DNA of 64,000 nucleotides. It comes from UBA2767 sp965228625. Its GTDB lineage: Bacteria > Pseudomonadota > Alphaproteobacteria > Rhizobiales > Methyloligellaceae. This document shows, piece after piece, positions 50,757 to 60,209 of the stretch. The stretch spans positions 4,774,001 to 4,838,000 of the forward strand of contig OZ245829.1 in NCBI GenBank assembly GCA_965228625.1. The letters are read 5' to 3'. The stretch's first letter is position 1. Each line of letters opens with the position of its first letter. The notes beneath the pieces are model-generated. The model searched no databases. It worked only from the letters and a program-made list of their open reading frames with translations, and was not told the DNA's origin. The translations under genes were made by a program, and so were the position numbers.

Positions 50757-53189
50757 TCAGTGTGCGGTCAGCCCGGTTCCGGCGTCTTCGTCGCCTGCGA
50801 CGGCCGCTGCTTTAGCCGCTGCTTCCTCGTCCCACTCGATCGGTTCCGGCTTGCTCACCAGCGCGATCTTGATCACCTCATCCATCTGAGAAACCGGAAC
50901 AATTTCAAGGCTGTTCTTCACTTCATCAGGAATTTCAGCCAGTTCCTTCGCGTTTTCTTCCGGAATAATGACCGTCTTCACGCCACCGCGCATCGCCGCG
51001 AGCAATTTTTCTTTCAGACCGCCAATCGGGAAGACGCGGCCGCGCAACGTGATCTCTCCGGTCATGGCGACATCCTTGCGCACCGCAATTCCGGTCATGA
51101 TCGAAATGATCGCGGTAACCATAGCGACACCCGCCGACGGGCCGTCTTTCGGCGTCGCGCCCTCCGGCACGTGGACGTGGATGTCGCGCTTGTCGAACAG
51201 CGGCGGCTCGATACCGAAATCGATACTCCGCGATTTGACGTAAGCGTTCGCGGCCTGAATGGACTCCTTCATGACGTCGCGCAGGTTGCCGGTCACCGTC
51301 ATCTTGCCCTTGCCGGGCATCATGACGCCTTCGACCGTCAGCAACTCGCCGCCGGTTTCGGTCCACGCAAGCCCGGTGACGACGCCGACGAGGTCTTCGC
51401 GCTCCGTCTCGCCGTAGCGGAATTTCGGAATGCTGAGATAGTCCTCCAGATTGTCCTTCGTAACCGTGACGGACTTATTGTCGGACGTCAGCAGCTCCTT
51501 CACGGACTTCCGCGCCAGCTTGGCGAGCTCGCGCTCGAGGTTCCGCACCCCGGCCTCGCGCGTGTAACGGCGGATGACTTCCAGCAGTGCGCCGTCCTCG
51601 ATGATCCACTCCTCTTCGGAGAGGCCATGCGACTTGAGCAGCTCCGGAATGAGATGACGGCGCGCGATCTGCACCTTCTCGTCCTCGGTGTAGCCGGCGA
51701 TGCGGATGATCTCCATCCGGTCCATCAGGGCCGGCGGGATGTTCAGCGTGTTCGCCGTCGTCACGAACAGGACGTTCGACAGATCGTAGTCGACCTCGAG
51801 ATAGTGGTCGTTGAACGCGTTGTTCTGTTCCGGATCGAGCACCTCCAGCAACGCGGACGCCGGGTCGCCGCGGAAGTCGGCACCCATCTTGTCGATTTCG
51901 TCGAGCAGGAACAGCGGGTTGGTCTTTTTGGCCTTTTTCATCGACTGGATGACCTTGCCGGGCATCGAGCCGATATAGGTGCGCCGGTGACCGCGGATTT
52001 CCGCTTCGTCGCGCACGCCGCCCAGCGACATGCGGACGAACTCGCGGCCCGTCGCCCGCGCGATCGACTGGCCGAGCGAGGTCTTGCCGACACCGGGAGG
52101 GCCGACGAGACACAGGATCGGGCCTTTGAGCTTGTTGGTGCGCGCCTGGACCGCCAGATATTCGATGATGCGGTCCTTGACCTTCTCCAGACCGTAGTGG
52201 TCCTCGTCGAGAATCTTCTGGGCTTCGTCCAGATCCTTCTTGATCTTGCCCTTCACGCCCCACGGAATGTTGAGCAGCCAATCCAGATAATTGCGCACGA
52301 CCGTGGCTTCAGCCGACATCGGGCTCATCTGCTTGAGCTTCTTCAGCTCCGCAGTGGCTTTCTCCTTGGCCTCTTTCGACAGTCGCGTGGACTCGATCTT
52401 CTCTTCCAGTTCGGAGATATCGTCACGCCCGTCTTCGGCGTCGCCGAGTTCCTTCTGAATGGCCTTCATCTGCTCATTCAGATAGTACTCGCGCTGGGTC
52501 TTCTCCATCTGGCGCTTCACGCGCGAACGGATCTTCTTCTCGACCTGAAGGACCGAGATCTCGCTCTCCATCAGCGCGTAGACACGTTCCAGCCGCGCCG
52601 AGACGGACTCGGTCTCGAGGATTTCCTGCTTGTCCGCGATCTTGATCGCCAGATGCGACGCGATCGTATCGGCCAGTTTCGAATAGTCGTCGATCTGGGT
52701 AACCGTGCCGAGCACCTCCGGCGAGATCTTCTTGTTCAGCCGGACATAGCTTTCAAACTGTGCAACGGCGGACCGGGCCAGCGCCTCGACTTCGTCGCTC
52801 GAACCGAGGTCCTCGTCGATCAGATCGATGGACGCCTCGAAATAGTCATCGTTCTCGATGTAGTTGGAAATATTGACGCGTTCAGTACCCTCAACGAGGA
52901 CCTTGACCGTTCCGTCCGGCAGTTTCAGGAGCTGCAACACGGAGGCGAGCGTACCCACCATGTAGATGTCATCGGTCGAGGGTTCGTCGTCGCCCGCATT
53001 CTTCTGCGCCACGAGGAGGATTTGCTTCTCGTTCTGCGTCACCTCTTCAAGCGCATTGATCGATTTCTCACGGCCGACGAAGAGCGGCACGATCATGTGC
53101 GGGAACACCACAATGTCCCGGAGCGGCAGAACCGGATAGGTGTCGCCACTCTTGGGTTTGGCGGGAGTCTGTTCTTTTTCTGTGCTCAT
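50757..53189 (-). CDS. lon: ATP-dependent protease Lon
   Basis: An 810-residue AAA+ serine protease that degrades misfolded and some regulatory proteins. The N-terminal substrate domain begins YPVLPLRDIVVFPHMIVPLF; a coiled-coil region lies at about residues 200-300; Walker A is GPPGVGKTSLGQSIA and Walker B is FLLDEIDKM. The catalytic dyad is Ser in KDGPSAGVAMVTAI and Lys in IGGLKEKLLAAMRGG. ATG 53189 is preceded by AGGACAG; the in-frame start at 53282 adds 31 unusual residues. The 272 bases before it contain three GANTC sites (53243, 53255, 53413) and a TTAACCAT sequence on the minus strand. Confidence 0.98.
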   Translation of the reverse strand: MSTEKEQTPAKPKSGDTYPVLPLRDIVVFPHMIVPLFVGREKSINALEEVTQNEKQILLVAQKNAGDDEPSTDDIYMVGTLASVLQLLKLPDGTVKVLVEGTERVNISNYIENDDYFEASIDLIDEDLGSSDEVEALARSAVAQFESYVRLNKKISPEVLGTVTQIDDYSKLADTIASHLAIKIADKQEILETESVSARLERVYALMESEISVLQVEKKIRSRVKRQMEKTQREYYLNEQMKAIQKELGDAEDGRDDISELEEKIESTRLSKEAKEKATAELKKLKQMSPMSAEATVVRNYLDWLLNIPWGVKGKIKKDLDEAQKILDEDHYGLEKVKDRIIEYLAVQARTNKLKGPILCLVGPPGVGKTSLGQSIARATGREFVRMSLGGVRDEAEIRGHRRTYIGSMPGKVIQSMKKAKKTNPLFLLDEIDKMGADFRGDPASALLEVLDPEQNNAFNDHYLEVDYDLSNVLFVTTANTLNIPPALMDRMEIIRIAGYTEDEKVQIARRHLIPELLKSHGLSEEEWIIEDGALLEVIRRYTREAGVRNLERELAKLARKSVKELLTSDNKSVTVTKDNLEDYLSIPKFRYGETEREDLVGVVTGLAWTETGGELLTVEGVMMPGKGKMTVTGNLRDVMKESIQAANAYVKSRSIDFGIEPPLFDKRDIHVHVPEGATPKDGPSAGVAMVTAIISIMTGIAVRKDVAMTGEITLRGRVFPIGGLKEKLLAAMRGGVKTVIIPEENAKELAEIPDEVKNSLEIVPVSQMDEVIKIALVSKPEPIEWDEEAAAKAAAVAGDEDAGTGLTAH

Positions 53190-53461
53190 GTCTCTGTCCT
53201 GGCTGACGCGATCTGCCTCTGTTTCAACGCTTGCGGACTTTAGAATCCGTCTATGATTCAATATACGCGCCTCGCGTCCCAATGTCCGGACACGTTGACG
53301 CAGCCGACTTCCAAAAAAGACAATTCACCAATAGGTGGACGCCACGCTAAGCCTGAAGTCAAGCGACCGCGCCACTAGCGTTAAGACCAGTGCGCGGCTT
53401 CATGATGGTTAAGATTCGTTGGCTTAGGCAAGAAGAGATGTAGGAAGCCGCGGCCTCACGT

Positions 53462-54727
53462 TCAAGCGCTGGATTCGATTTCCTCGGCGCGCTCGGAATA
53501 AATCCGCAACGGACGCGCCGAACCTTCCACAACTTCCGGGCTGATCACGATTTCCTCAATGCCCTTGAAGCTCGGCAGATCGAACATCGTGTCGAGCAGA
53601 ATGCCCTCCATGATGGACCGCAGACCGCGCGCGCCGGTCTTGCGTTCGATTGCCTTGCGGGCGATGCCTGAAAGCGCCTCGTCCGAGAACGTGAGCTGTA
53701 CGTCTTCCATTTCGAACAGCCGCTGATACTGCTTCACCAGCGCGTTCTTCGGCTCCATCAGAATCTTGACCAGGGCGTCCTCGTCGAGGTCCTCGAGCGT
53801 GGCGATGACGGGGACACGGCCGATGAACTCCGGAATGAGGCCAAACCTCAGCAGGTCCTCCGGTTCCACGCCCTTGAGCAATTCGCCCATCTTGCGCTCG
53901 TCATCGGATTCCACCGTGGCGCCGAAACCGATCGATGTGGTGCGGCCGCGTTGCGAGATGATCTTTTCAAGACCGGCAAACGCACCGCCGCAAATGAAAA
54001 GGATGTTGGTCGTGTCGACTTGCAGGAACTCCTGCTGCGGATGTTTGCGTCCGCCCTGCGGCGGAACGCTGGCAACGGTCCCTTCCATGATCTTGAGCAG
54101 CGCCTGCTGCACGCCCTCGCCCGACACGTCCCGGGTGATCGACGGGTTGTCGGACTTCCGGGAAATCTTGTCGACCTCGTCGATATAGACGATGCCGCGC
54201 TGGGCGCGCTCGACATTGTAGTCGGCCGCCTGCAGCAGCTTGAGAATGATGTTCTCGACGTCTTCGCCGACGTAACCGGCCTCGGTCAGGGTCGTCGCAT
54301 CGGCCATCGTGAACGGCACGTCGAGGATGCGGGCCAGCGTCTGCGCGAGCAAGGTCTTGCCGCAGCCGGTCGGGCCGATCAGGAGAATGTTGGATTTGGC
54401 CAGCTCGACATCCGCGTTCTTTCCGGAGTGATTGAGCCGCTTGTAGTGGTTGTGGACGGCGACGGAGAGAACGCGCTTGGCGTGATCCTGGCCGATCACA
54501 TAGTCGTCCAGGACGGTGCAAATCTCGGTCGGCGTGGGCACGCCGTCGCTCGACTTGACCAGCGAGCTCTTGTTCTCCTCGCGAATGATGTCCATGCACA
54601 GTTCAACGCATTCATCGCAGATGAACACGGTCGGTCCGGCAATGAGTTTGCGAACCTCGTGCTGGCTTTTCCCGCAGAAGGAACAATACAAAGTGTTCTT
54701 GGAATCGTTACCGCTGGATTTGCTCAT
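53462..54727 (-). CDS. clpX: ATP-dependent Clp protease ATPase subunit ClpX
   Basis: A 421-residue AAA+ unfoldase that feeds proteins to ClpP. The N-terminal zinc-binding domain has four Cys (LYCSFCGKSQ and FICDECVELC). Walker A is IGPTGCGKTLLAQTLA, the pore loop is in TEAGYVGEDVENIIL, Walker B is IVYIDEVDKIS, and the ClpP-binding loop is IGFGA. ATG 54727 has AGGA about nine bases before it; an ATG at 54736 is also in frame. It lies 399 bases after clpP, so it probably has its own promoter. Confidence 0.98.
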   Translation of the reverse strand: MSKSSGNDSKNTLYCSFCGKSQHEVRKLIAGPTVFICDECVELCMDIIREENKSSLVKSSDGVPTPTEICTVLDDYVIGQDHAKRVLSVAVHNHYKRLNHSGKNADVELAKSNILLIGPTGCGKTLLAQTLARILDVPFTMADATTLTEAGYVGEDVENIILKLLQAADYNVERAQRGIVYIDEVDKISRKSDNPSITRDVSGEGVQQALLKIMEGTVASVPPQGGRKHPQQEFLQVDTTNILFICGGAFAGLEKIISQRGRTTSIGFGATVESDDERKMGELLKGVEPEDLLRFGLIPEFIGRVPVIATLEDLDEDALVKILMEPKNALVKQYQRLFEMEDVQLTFSDEALSGIARKAIERKTGARGLRSIMEGILLDTMFDLPSFKGIEEIVISPEVVEGSARPLRIYSERAEEIESSA

Positions 54728-55126
54728 TCTACTCATCCTGGTCCGCTCTGGGCACAAAGCTGACGACAAAACCGCCGTTTGTCCAGCGGACCTGCTGCCT
54801 TGGTTCGCCAAGCCCGTGAAGGCCGAATGTGAGGTGGGAAGAACCCCAACCCTGTGAACTCAACATGCTATTCGTTCATTGATCAAGAATTGATTAATTC
54901 AATGGCTCACATCGCTCCCGATCTTAACCAAATTCCTGACGGCCATCCCGCGTCCGGGCACGCGGCCATTCGCTCTGCGTCATGTTCCGTCTGAACGTCA
55001 ATGTAGGCGGTTTTTGCGCGCCGGTGGGTTACAGCCTCAGCATTTTTCCGTGATGTTAACAGAAACATGTCCGTTTGCGCAGCAAGACCCGGGCCACTTT
55101 TTCGTCAATCGCGCGGATCGGGAACA
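54728..55126. other. 399-base clpP-clpX gap
   Basis: No protein gene is seen. In Caulobacter another gene (cicA) lies between clpP and clpX; nothing like it is present. The region contains an AT-rich dyad at 54877-54904, where CATTGA is inverted as TCAATG around nested TTGATTAA-type repeats, about 150 bases before clpX. This may be part of the clpX promoter or an operator, but no clear sigma-70 match is seen. Confidence 0.5.
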
Positions 55127-55786
55127 TCAATCCCCACTATTTTCCGTTTTGTCCTCTTCTGGCTCGTCTTCCGATGACGCACGTTTCAAAATGACATCGT
55201 CAACGATCCCGAACTCCTTCGCCTCTTCCGCATTCATGAAGTAGTCGCGATCGAGCGTGGTTTCAATCGTTTCGAAGTTCTGCCCGGTGTGTTGAACGTA
55301 GATCTCGTTCAACCGGCGCTTGGTCTTGATGATGTCCTCGGCATGACGCTCGATGTCACTCGCCTGCCCCTGAAAACCGCCGGAAGGCTGGTGCAGCATG
55401 ATGCGGGCATTGGGCAATGCGAAGCGCATGTCCTTTTCACCGGCCGTCAGCAGCAGCGAGCCCATCGACGCCGCCTGGCCCGTGCACAGGGTGGAGACCG
55501 GCGGGCGGATGAACTGCATGGTGTCGTACATCGCCATTCCCGACGTGACGATCCCGCCCGGCGAATTGATGTACATGGCGATTTCCTTCTTGGGGTTGTC
55601 CGCCTCGAGATACAACAGTTGTGCCGTCACGAGAGACGCCATGTGGTCCTCGATCACGCCGGTGACGAAGATGATCCGCTCCTTGAGCAGGCGGGAGTAG
55701 ATATCGTAGGCGCGCTCGCCGCGGTTCGTCTGCTCGACAACCATGGGCACGAGCGTGTTCATGTAAGTGTCGACTGGGTCTTGCAT
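55127..55786 (-). CDS. clpP: ATP-dependent Clp protease proteolytic subunit
   Basis: A 219-residue serine protease that forms the double heptamer degraded-protein chamber with ClpX. The catalytic Ser is in CTGQAASMGSLLL, His in ARIMLHQPSGGFQG, and Asp in the TTLDRDYFM region. ATG 55786 (MQDPVDTYMNTLVPMVVEQT) has AAGGAG eight bases before it, better than the in-frame ATG at 55792. The C-terminal tail is acidic (SSEDEPEEDKTENSGD), longer than in E. coli. Confidence 0.98.
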   Translation of the reverse strand: MQDPVDTYMNTLVPMVVEQTNRGERAYDIYSRLLKERIIFVTGVIEDHMASLVTAQLLYLEADNPKKEIAMYINSPGGIVTSGMAMYDTMQFIRPPVSTLCTGQAASMGSLLLTAGEKDMRFALPNARIMLHQPSGGFQGQASDIERHAEDIIKTKRRLNEIYVQHTGQNFETIETTLDRDYFMNAEEAKEFGIVDDVILKRASSEDEPEEDKTENSGD

Positions 55787-55984
55787 ACGCATTGCTCCTT
55801 GTTCCAACACCCATTCCTGGCGGGCGATCTGCTGGACGATCTCGCGCCCGGCCATACTGTTAGCCGATTCGCGGTGGTCCTGGACAATATTGACAAAACG
55901 CCAGGGCAACGTCCTTGCCCCGGCTTACAGGATGCGAGCGCCGTGATCCGTCACGTCGAGCCGGCCGCGATACCCCGGCGGTGA

Positions 55985-57346
55985 TCAGCTCTCGTCGTCG
56001 TCTTCCGCGCTCTTCAACAGCTCTTCGACCGTGACCTTCTTTTCCTCCACGCTCGCCTGGTCGAGGATGTGGTCGATGACCTTGTTCTCGAAAATCGGCA
56101 CCCGCAACTCCGCCACCGCCTGCGGGTTCTTCTGATAAAAATCGAACACTTCGCGCTCCTGACCGGGGAACTGCTGAACGCGTTGCATGAGCGCCTGGTT
56201 GACTTCCTCGTCGGTGATCTTGATTTCGCTCTTCTCGCCAATATCCGAGAGTACGAGGCCGAGGCGCACGCGCCGCTCCGCAAGCTCCTCATATTCCTTG
56301 CGGGCCTTCTCCTCGGTCGTGTCCTCATCCTCGAAGGTGCGGCCGGCCTTCTCCAACTCCGCATTGACCTGCTGCCAGACGGACTCGAATTCGCGCTCGA
56401 CGAGCGTCGCCGGCACCTCGAACTTGTGCGTCTTGTCGAGATTGTCGAGAAGCTCGCGCTTCAGGCGCGCCTTCGAGACGGACTCGTACTCTTCCTTGAC
56501 GCGCGCCTCGACCGCATCGCGCAATCCGGCAAGCGTGTCGTAGCCCAGCTTCTTTGCGAACTCATCGTCCAGCTTTGCCAGTTCCGGCCCGGCGATCTCC
56601 TTGACGGTGATGTCGAACTTCGCCTTCTTGCCGGCCAGTTCCTTCGCCGGGTAGTCCTTCGGAAACGTACAGTCGATGGTCTTCTTGTCGCCGGCCTTCA
56701 CGCCCTTCAACCCCTCCTCGAAACCGGGAATGAAGGTGCCCTTGCCGAGCACCACGGGAGCATCCTCCGCGGTACCGCCATCAAAAGCCTTGCCGTCGAT
56801 CTTGCCCTCATAATCGATCGTGACCTGGTCGCCCTCCTCCGCCTTCGCGTCCTTCTTTGCCTTCTTCTTGTATGTGACGGCGTCTTCGTGGATCCGCTTC
56901 AGGCTGTTGTCGACCTCCTCGTCATTGACCTCGACCACCGGCTTCTCAAGCTTGAGCTTGGTGAGATCGGCGATTTCGATATTGGGGAGCACCTCGAATG
57001 AAATGGTGTAGTCCAGGTCGGAATCGCCCGCGATGACCTTCTCGATCTCTTCGCTGTCCTCGGTCACCGAGATATCCGGATCCAATGCCGGACGCTCCTT
57101 GCGGTCGGCAATCGCCTTCTGCGTGCTCTCGGAGATCGTCTGTTCGAGGATCTCCGCCATGACCGACCGGCCATAGACCTTTCGCAGGTGGTCGACCGGC
57201 ACCTTGCCGGGCCGGAATCCTTTCAGATTGACCTGCGTTTTCAGCTCATCGAGCCGTTTGGACAGGCGTTCGTTGAGTTCGCTGGCGGCGATCTTGACCT
57301 TGAGTTCGCGTTTCAGGCCATCCGATGTGGTTTCAATAACTTCCAT
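55985..57346 (-). CDS. tig: Trigger factor
   Basis: A 453-residue ribosome-bound chaperone and peptidyl-prolyl isomerase. The ribosome-binding domain has GFRPGKVPVDHLRKVYGRSV (signature near residue 45); the FKBP domain is at about residues 165-245 (GDQVTIDYEGKIDGKAFDGG, VLGKGTFIPGFEEGL); the helical C-terminal arm domain ends in an acidic tail (SAEDDDES). It lies upstream of clpP on the same strand and downstream of tRNA-Leu, the common tig-clpP-clpX-lon order. Confidence 0.98.
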   Translation of the reverse strand: MEVIETTSDGLKRELKVKIAASELNERLSKRLDELKTQVNLKGFRPGKVPVDHLRKVYGRSVMAEILEQTISESTQKAIADRKERPALDPDISVTEDSEEIEKVIAGDSDLDYTISFEVLPNIEIADLTKLKLEKPVVEVNDEEVDNSLKRIHEDAVTYKKKAKKDAKAEEGDQVTIDYEGKIDGKAFDGGTAEDAPVVLGKGTFIPGFEEGLKGVKAGDKKTIDCTFPKDYPAKELAGKKAKFDITVKEIAGPELAKLDDEFAKKLGYDTLAGLRDAVEARVKEEYESVSKARLKRELLDNLDKTHKFEVPATLVEREFESVWQQVNAELEKAGRTFEDEDTTEEKARKEYEELAERRVRLGLVLSDIGEKSEIKITDEEVNQALMQRVQQFPGQEREVFDFYQKNPQAVAELRVPIFENKVIDHILDQASVEEKKVTVEELLKSAEDDDES

Positions 57347-57431
57347 GACGGTCTTGCTTCGGGTTGTCTTGCCAAATGTAAAGCTGCTTCGGGAATGTAG
57401 CAGGCGCTGTTCCTGGAAATCGGAGACTTTG

Positions 57432-57516
57432 TGGTGCGGGCGGAGGGACTTGAACCCCCACGGCCGAAGCCACCAGATCCTAAATCTGGCGTGTCTACCA
57501 ATTCCACCACGCCCGC
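57432..57516 (-). tRNA. tRNA-Leu (TAG)
   Basis: A class II tRNA of 85 bases: acceptor GCGGGCG pairing with CGCCCGC, D arm with TGGTGGAATTGGTAGAC, anticodon stem CCAGA/TCTGG with loop TTTAGGA (anticodon TAG), a variable arm (TGGCTTCGGCCGT), T arm with GGTTCAAGTCC and encoded CCA at 57432-57434. It lies 85 bases before tig on the same strand. Confidence 0.97.
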
Positions 57517-57675
57517 TGCCGGACGCGCCTCCTATATCACACAGGATTCAATCGCGGCTAGCCTCTTGCAGCGACATATCGTATGCGCCGGAAGAGAACG
57601 CAACTCTTCGCCTGATGCAATGCGCTGGCAATGCGGCGCGCCCTCTGCATATTCTCAGTATCCAAAGGGAAGAAC

Positions 57676-59076
57676 ATGAGTTCCATTCATCCAACACGCA
57701 GACAGTTTCTTGCCGCGTCCGCATCCGCCGCTACCCTATCGGTGAGCGGCGTTTCGCGGGTATCTGCCGCTCTTTCCGGTGGGCCGATCCTTCTCGAGGC
57801 CCGTCCGGGAAAGGCCAATCTCCTCGAGACATCCGACGCCGAAACGGCAATCTGGGGATATGACGGACGCGTGCCGGGCCCCGTTTTGCGCGCCAGGCAG
57901 GGCGGCGAGGTCTGGGTGCGTTTCCGGAACAAGCTCTCGCAACCGACAACGATCCACTGGCATGGAATCCGGATCGCAAACGCCATGGACGGCGTCGCCG
58001 GCCTGACGCAGGACCCGGTTCCGCCCGGGGAGACGTTCGACTACCGCTTCACGGTGCCGGACGCGGGGACCTTCTGGTACCACCCGCATAACCGGTCATG
58101 GGAACAGGTCGCGCGCGGCCTTTACGGCGCGTTGATTGTGGAGGAGCACGATGCGCCGGACGTCGATCAGGACCTCATCGTCATCGCCGATGACTGGCGA
58201 CTGGAGGAAGACGGCCGGATCCATGAGGCCAGTTTCGGATCGATTCGCGACCGCGCGCACGCCGGGCGGCTCGGCAACATCCTGGCGATCAACGGACAGC
58301 CGCTTGCCGAGTTCAGGGTGCGGTCCGGTGAGCGCCTGCGTCTCCGCCTGATCAACACCTGCAACGCGCGGGTTCTGGCGTTGCGGTTCGAAGACCTCAA
58401 ACCCCAGGTGCTGGCAATCGACGGGCAGCCCGTCTCTCCGCATCCGCTCAGGAACGAGGTGGCGACGCTGGCGCCGGGGCAGCGGGTCGACCTTTTCATT
58501 CTCATGACCGGCGCACCCGGTGCGACGCAGGCGATCACGGAGGTCTCTCAAAGCCGTCTGGTCGCCGCGCGCTTTGTCTACGGTCCGGATGAAGCGCTGC
58601 CTGCCAACCCCGCCACGCCGCGGCTCGCAAGCAACGGGATACCCGAACCCGACATGGGCGCGGCAAAAAAGGTCGATCTGGTGATGACGGGCGGCGCCAT
58701 GGGGCGAGTCGACCAGATCGTCCACAAGGGACAAACCTTCGGTATTCGCGAACTTGTGCGCGAACATGGACTTGTCTGGGCCTTCAACGGCGTTGCGGGA
58801 ATGCCGGGAACGCCGCTGTTCACCGCGAAGCGTGGGCAGACGGTCGCGGTGCGTATGGTCAACGACACGCGCTGGCCGCACGCGATGCACTTTCACGGAC
58901 ACCATTTCCGGGAAGCGGACGCCGATGCCGCCTGGCGCGACACGCTCCTCATGGAGGCGAACGAAACGCGCACCGTCTATTTCGTTGCGGATAACCCGGG
59001 AAAGTGGATGCTGCACTGTCACATGCTGGAACATCAGGCCGGCGGCATGGCCACCTGGTTTGAGGTTGAAGCCTAG
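57676..59076 (+). CDS. Multicopper oxidase, Tat-exported
   Basis: A 466-residue three-cupredoxin-domain oxidase. The N-terminus has a twin-arginine motif (TRRQFLAASASAATL), so it is exported folded to the periplasm. All four copper-binding segments are present: HWHG (residues 94-97), HPHN (136-139), HAMHFHGHHF and the C-terminal HCHMLEHQAGGM, which supplies the type 1 Cys (448) and an axial Met. There is no methionine-rich insert of the CueO kind and no neighbouring copper genes, so its substrate (copper(I), metals, phenols) is open. AAGGGAAGA before ATG 57676 is a good ribosome site. It starts a plus-strand run followed by sulfur-metabolism genes, 66 bases before cysK. Confidence 0.9.
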   Translation: MSSIHPTRRQFLAASASAATLSVSGVSRVSAALSGGPILLEARPGKANLLETSDAETAIWGYDGRVPGPVLRARQGGEVWVRFRNKLSQPTTIHWHGIRIANAMDGVAGLTQDPVPPGETFDYRFTVPDAGTFWYHPHNRSWEQVARGLYGALIVEEHDAPDVDQDLIVIADDWRLEEDGRIHEASFGSIRDRAHAGRLGNILAINGQPLAEFRVRSGERLRLRLINTCNARVLALRFEDLKPQVLAIDGQPVSPHPLRNEVATLAPGQRVDLFILMTGAPGATQAITEVSQSRLVAARFVYGPDEALPANPATPRLASNGIPEPDMGAAKKVDLVMTGGAMGRVDQIVHKGQTFGIRELVREHGLVWAFNGVAGMPGTPLFTAKRGQTVAVRMVNDTRWPHAMHFHGHHFREADADAAWRDTLLMEANETRTVYFVADNPGKWMLHCHMLEHQAGGMATWFEVEA

Positions 59077-59142
59077 CCGCGCCATTTGTAGACTCATCGG
59101 CACCACTGCAAAAATCACCCCATCACCAAAAGGCAGATTTCC

Positions 59143-60180
59143 TTGGACATTAGAGACAGCGTTGTCGAGGCGATTGGCAACACGCCGCTCATCAAGCTGC
59201 GCGGGCCGTCCGAGTTGACCGGCTGCACCATTCTCGGCAAGGCCGAATTTCTCAATCCCGGCCAATCGGTAAAGGACCGTCCGGCACGGCACATGATATT
59301 GGAGGCCGAGCGCCGCGGCGACCTGAAGCCCGGCGGGCTGATCGTCGAGGGCACCGCCGGCAATACCGGCATCGGCATAGCGCTCGTGGCCCGCGCTCGC
59401 GGCTACCGGACGTGGATCGTCATCCCCGAGACGCAGAGCCAGGAAAAGAAGGATACGCTGCGCCTCGGCGGTGCCGAACTGATCGAGGTGCCGGCCCTGC
59501 CCTACAAGGATCCGAACAACTATCAGCACATCGCACGGCGGTTGGCGGACAAACTCGCCGAGACCGAGCCCAACGGCGTTCTGTTCGCGGACCAGTGGAA
59601 CAACATGGACAACCGCGCGGCGCACTACACGACGACAGGTCCGGAAATCTGGGAGCAGACCGGCGGCAAGATCGATGGCTTCATCTGCGCGGTGGGGACC
59701 GGCGGCACCCTTGCCGGCGTCTCGACGTTTCTGCGCGAGAAGTCGAATGCCGTCGTGATCGGTTGTGCCGACCCTCGCGGCGCGGCGATGTACTCGCTGT
59801 TCTCCACCGGCGAGGCGAAGGCGTCCGAGGGCGGGTCGATTTCGGAGGGCATCGGCCTCGGCCGTTCGACGTGCATCGTCGAGGACGTCAGGGTCGACCA
59901 CCCGTACATCATTCCCGACGATGAGGCGATCCCGATCGTATTTGAACTCGCCGAGACGGAAGGGCTGCTGATGGGCGGGTCGACCGGCATCAACGTTGCC
60001 GGCGCCATTCGTCTCGCCAAGGAGATGGGGCCAGGCCATACGATCGTGACCATTCTTTGCGACCACGGCAGCCGCTACCAGAGCAAGCTCTACAACCCGG
60101 CCTTTCTCAAGGAGAAGGGACTGCCGGTTCCGCCGTGGCTCGAAAGTCCGGCGCCGGATATCCCGGACGTCAAGGTCTAG
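59143..60180 (+). CDS. cysK: Cysteine synthase A-like PLP enzyme
   Basis: A 345-residue fold-type II PLP enzyme, most likely O-acetylserine sulfhydrylase. It shows IGNTPLIKLRGPSELTG, the PLP lysine in NPGQSVKDRPARHM (Lys44), the substrate loop GTAGNTGIGIAL (Ala where E. coli CysK has Ser), and the phosphate loop GTGGTLAG. It begins with TTG at 59143, with AAAAGG about 10 bases before; no ATG fits. Cystathionine beta-synthase-like activity cannot be excluded. It is 29 bases before alaX and probably in one transcript with alaX and sseA. Confidence 0.9.
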   Translation: MDIRDSVVEAIGNTPLIKLRGPSELTGCTILGKAEFLNPGQSVKDRPARHMILEAERRGDLKPGGLIVEGTAGNTGIGIALVARARGYRTWIVIPETQSQEKKDTLRLGGAELIEVPALPYKDPNNYQHIARRLADKLAETEPNGVLFADQWNNMDNRAAHYTTTGPEIWEQTGGKIDGFICAVGTGGTLAGVSTFLREKSNAVVIGCADPRGAAMYSLFSTGEAKASEGGSISEGIGLGRSTCIVEDVRVDHPYIIPDDEAIPIVFELAETEGLLMGGSTGINVAGAIRLAKEMGPGHTIVTILCDHGSRYQSKLYNPAFLKEKGLPVPPWLESPAPDIPDVKV

Positions 60181-60209
60181 ATGGCGGACAGGTGGTGAGG
60201 GAGACACCG

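Noticed and set aside
50760..53243. 827-residue open frame on the plus strand, opposite lon
   Set aside because: It mirrors lon almost exactly, with His/Arg/Asp-rich low-information sequence and no domain; a composition artefact.
57517..57675. Possible riboswitch or small gene upstream of the multicopper oxidase
   Set aside because: The 159 bases show no conserved riboswitch core, no convincing hairpin with a T run, and no reading frame of note.
58096..60207. 703-residue minus-strand frame opposite the oxidase and cysK
   Set aside because: It spans two clear plus-strand genes and has Arg/Asp/Gly-rich shadow composition without domains.
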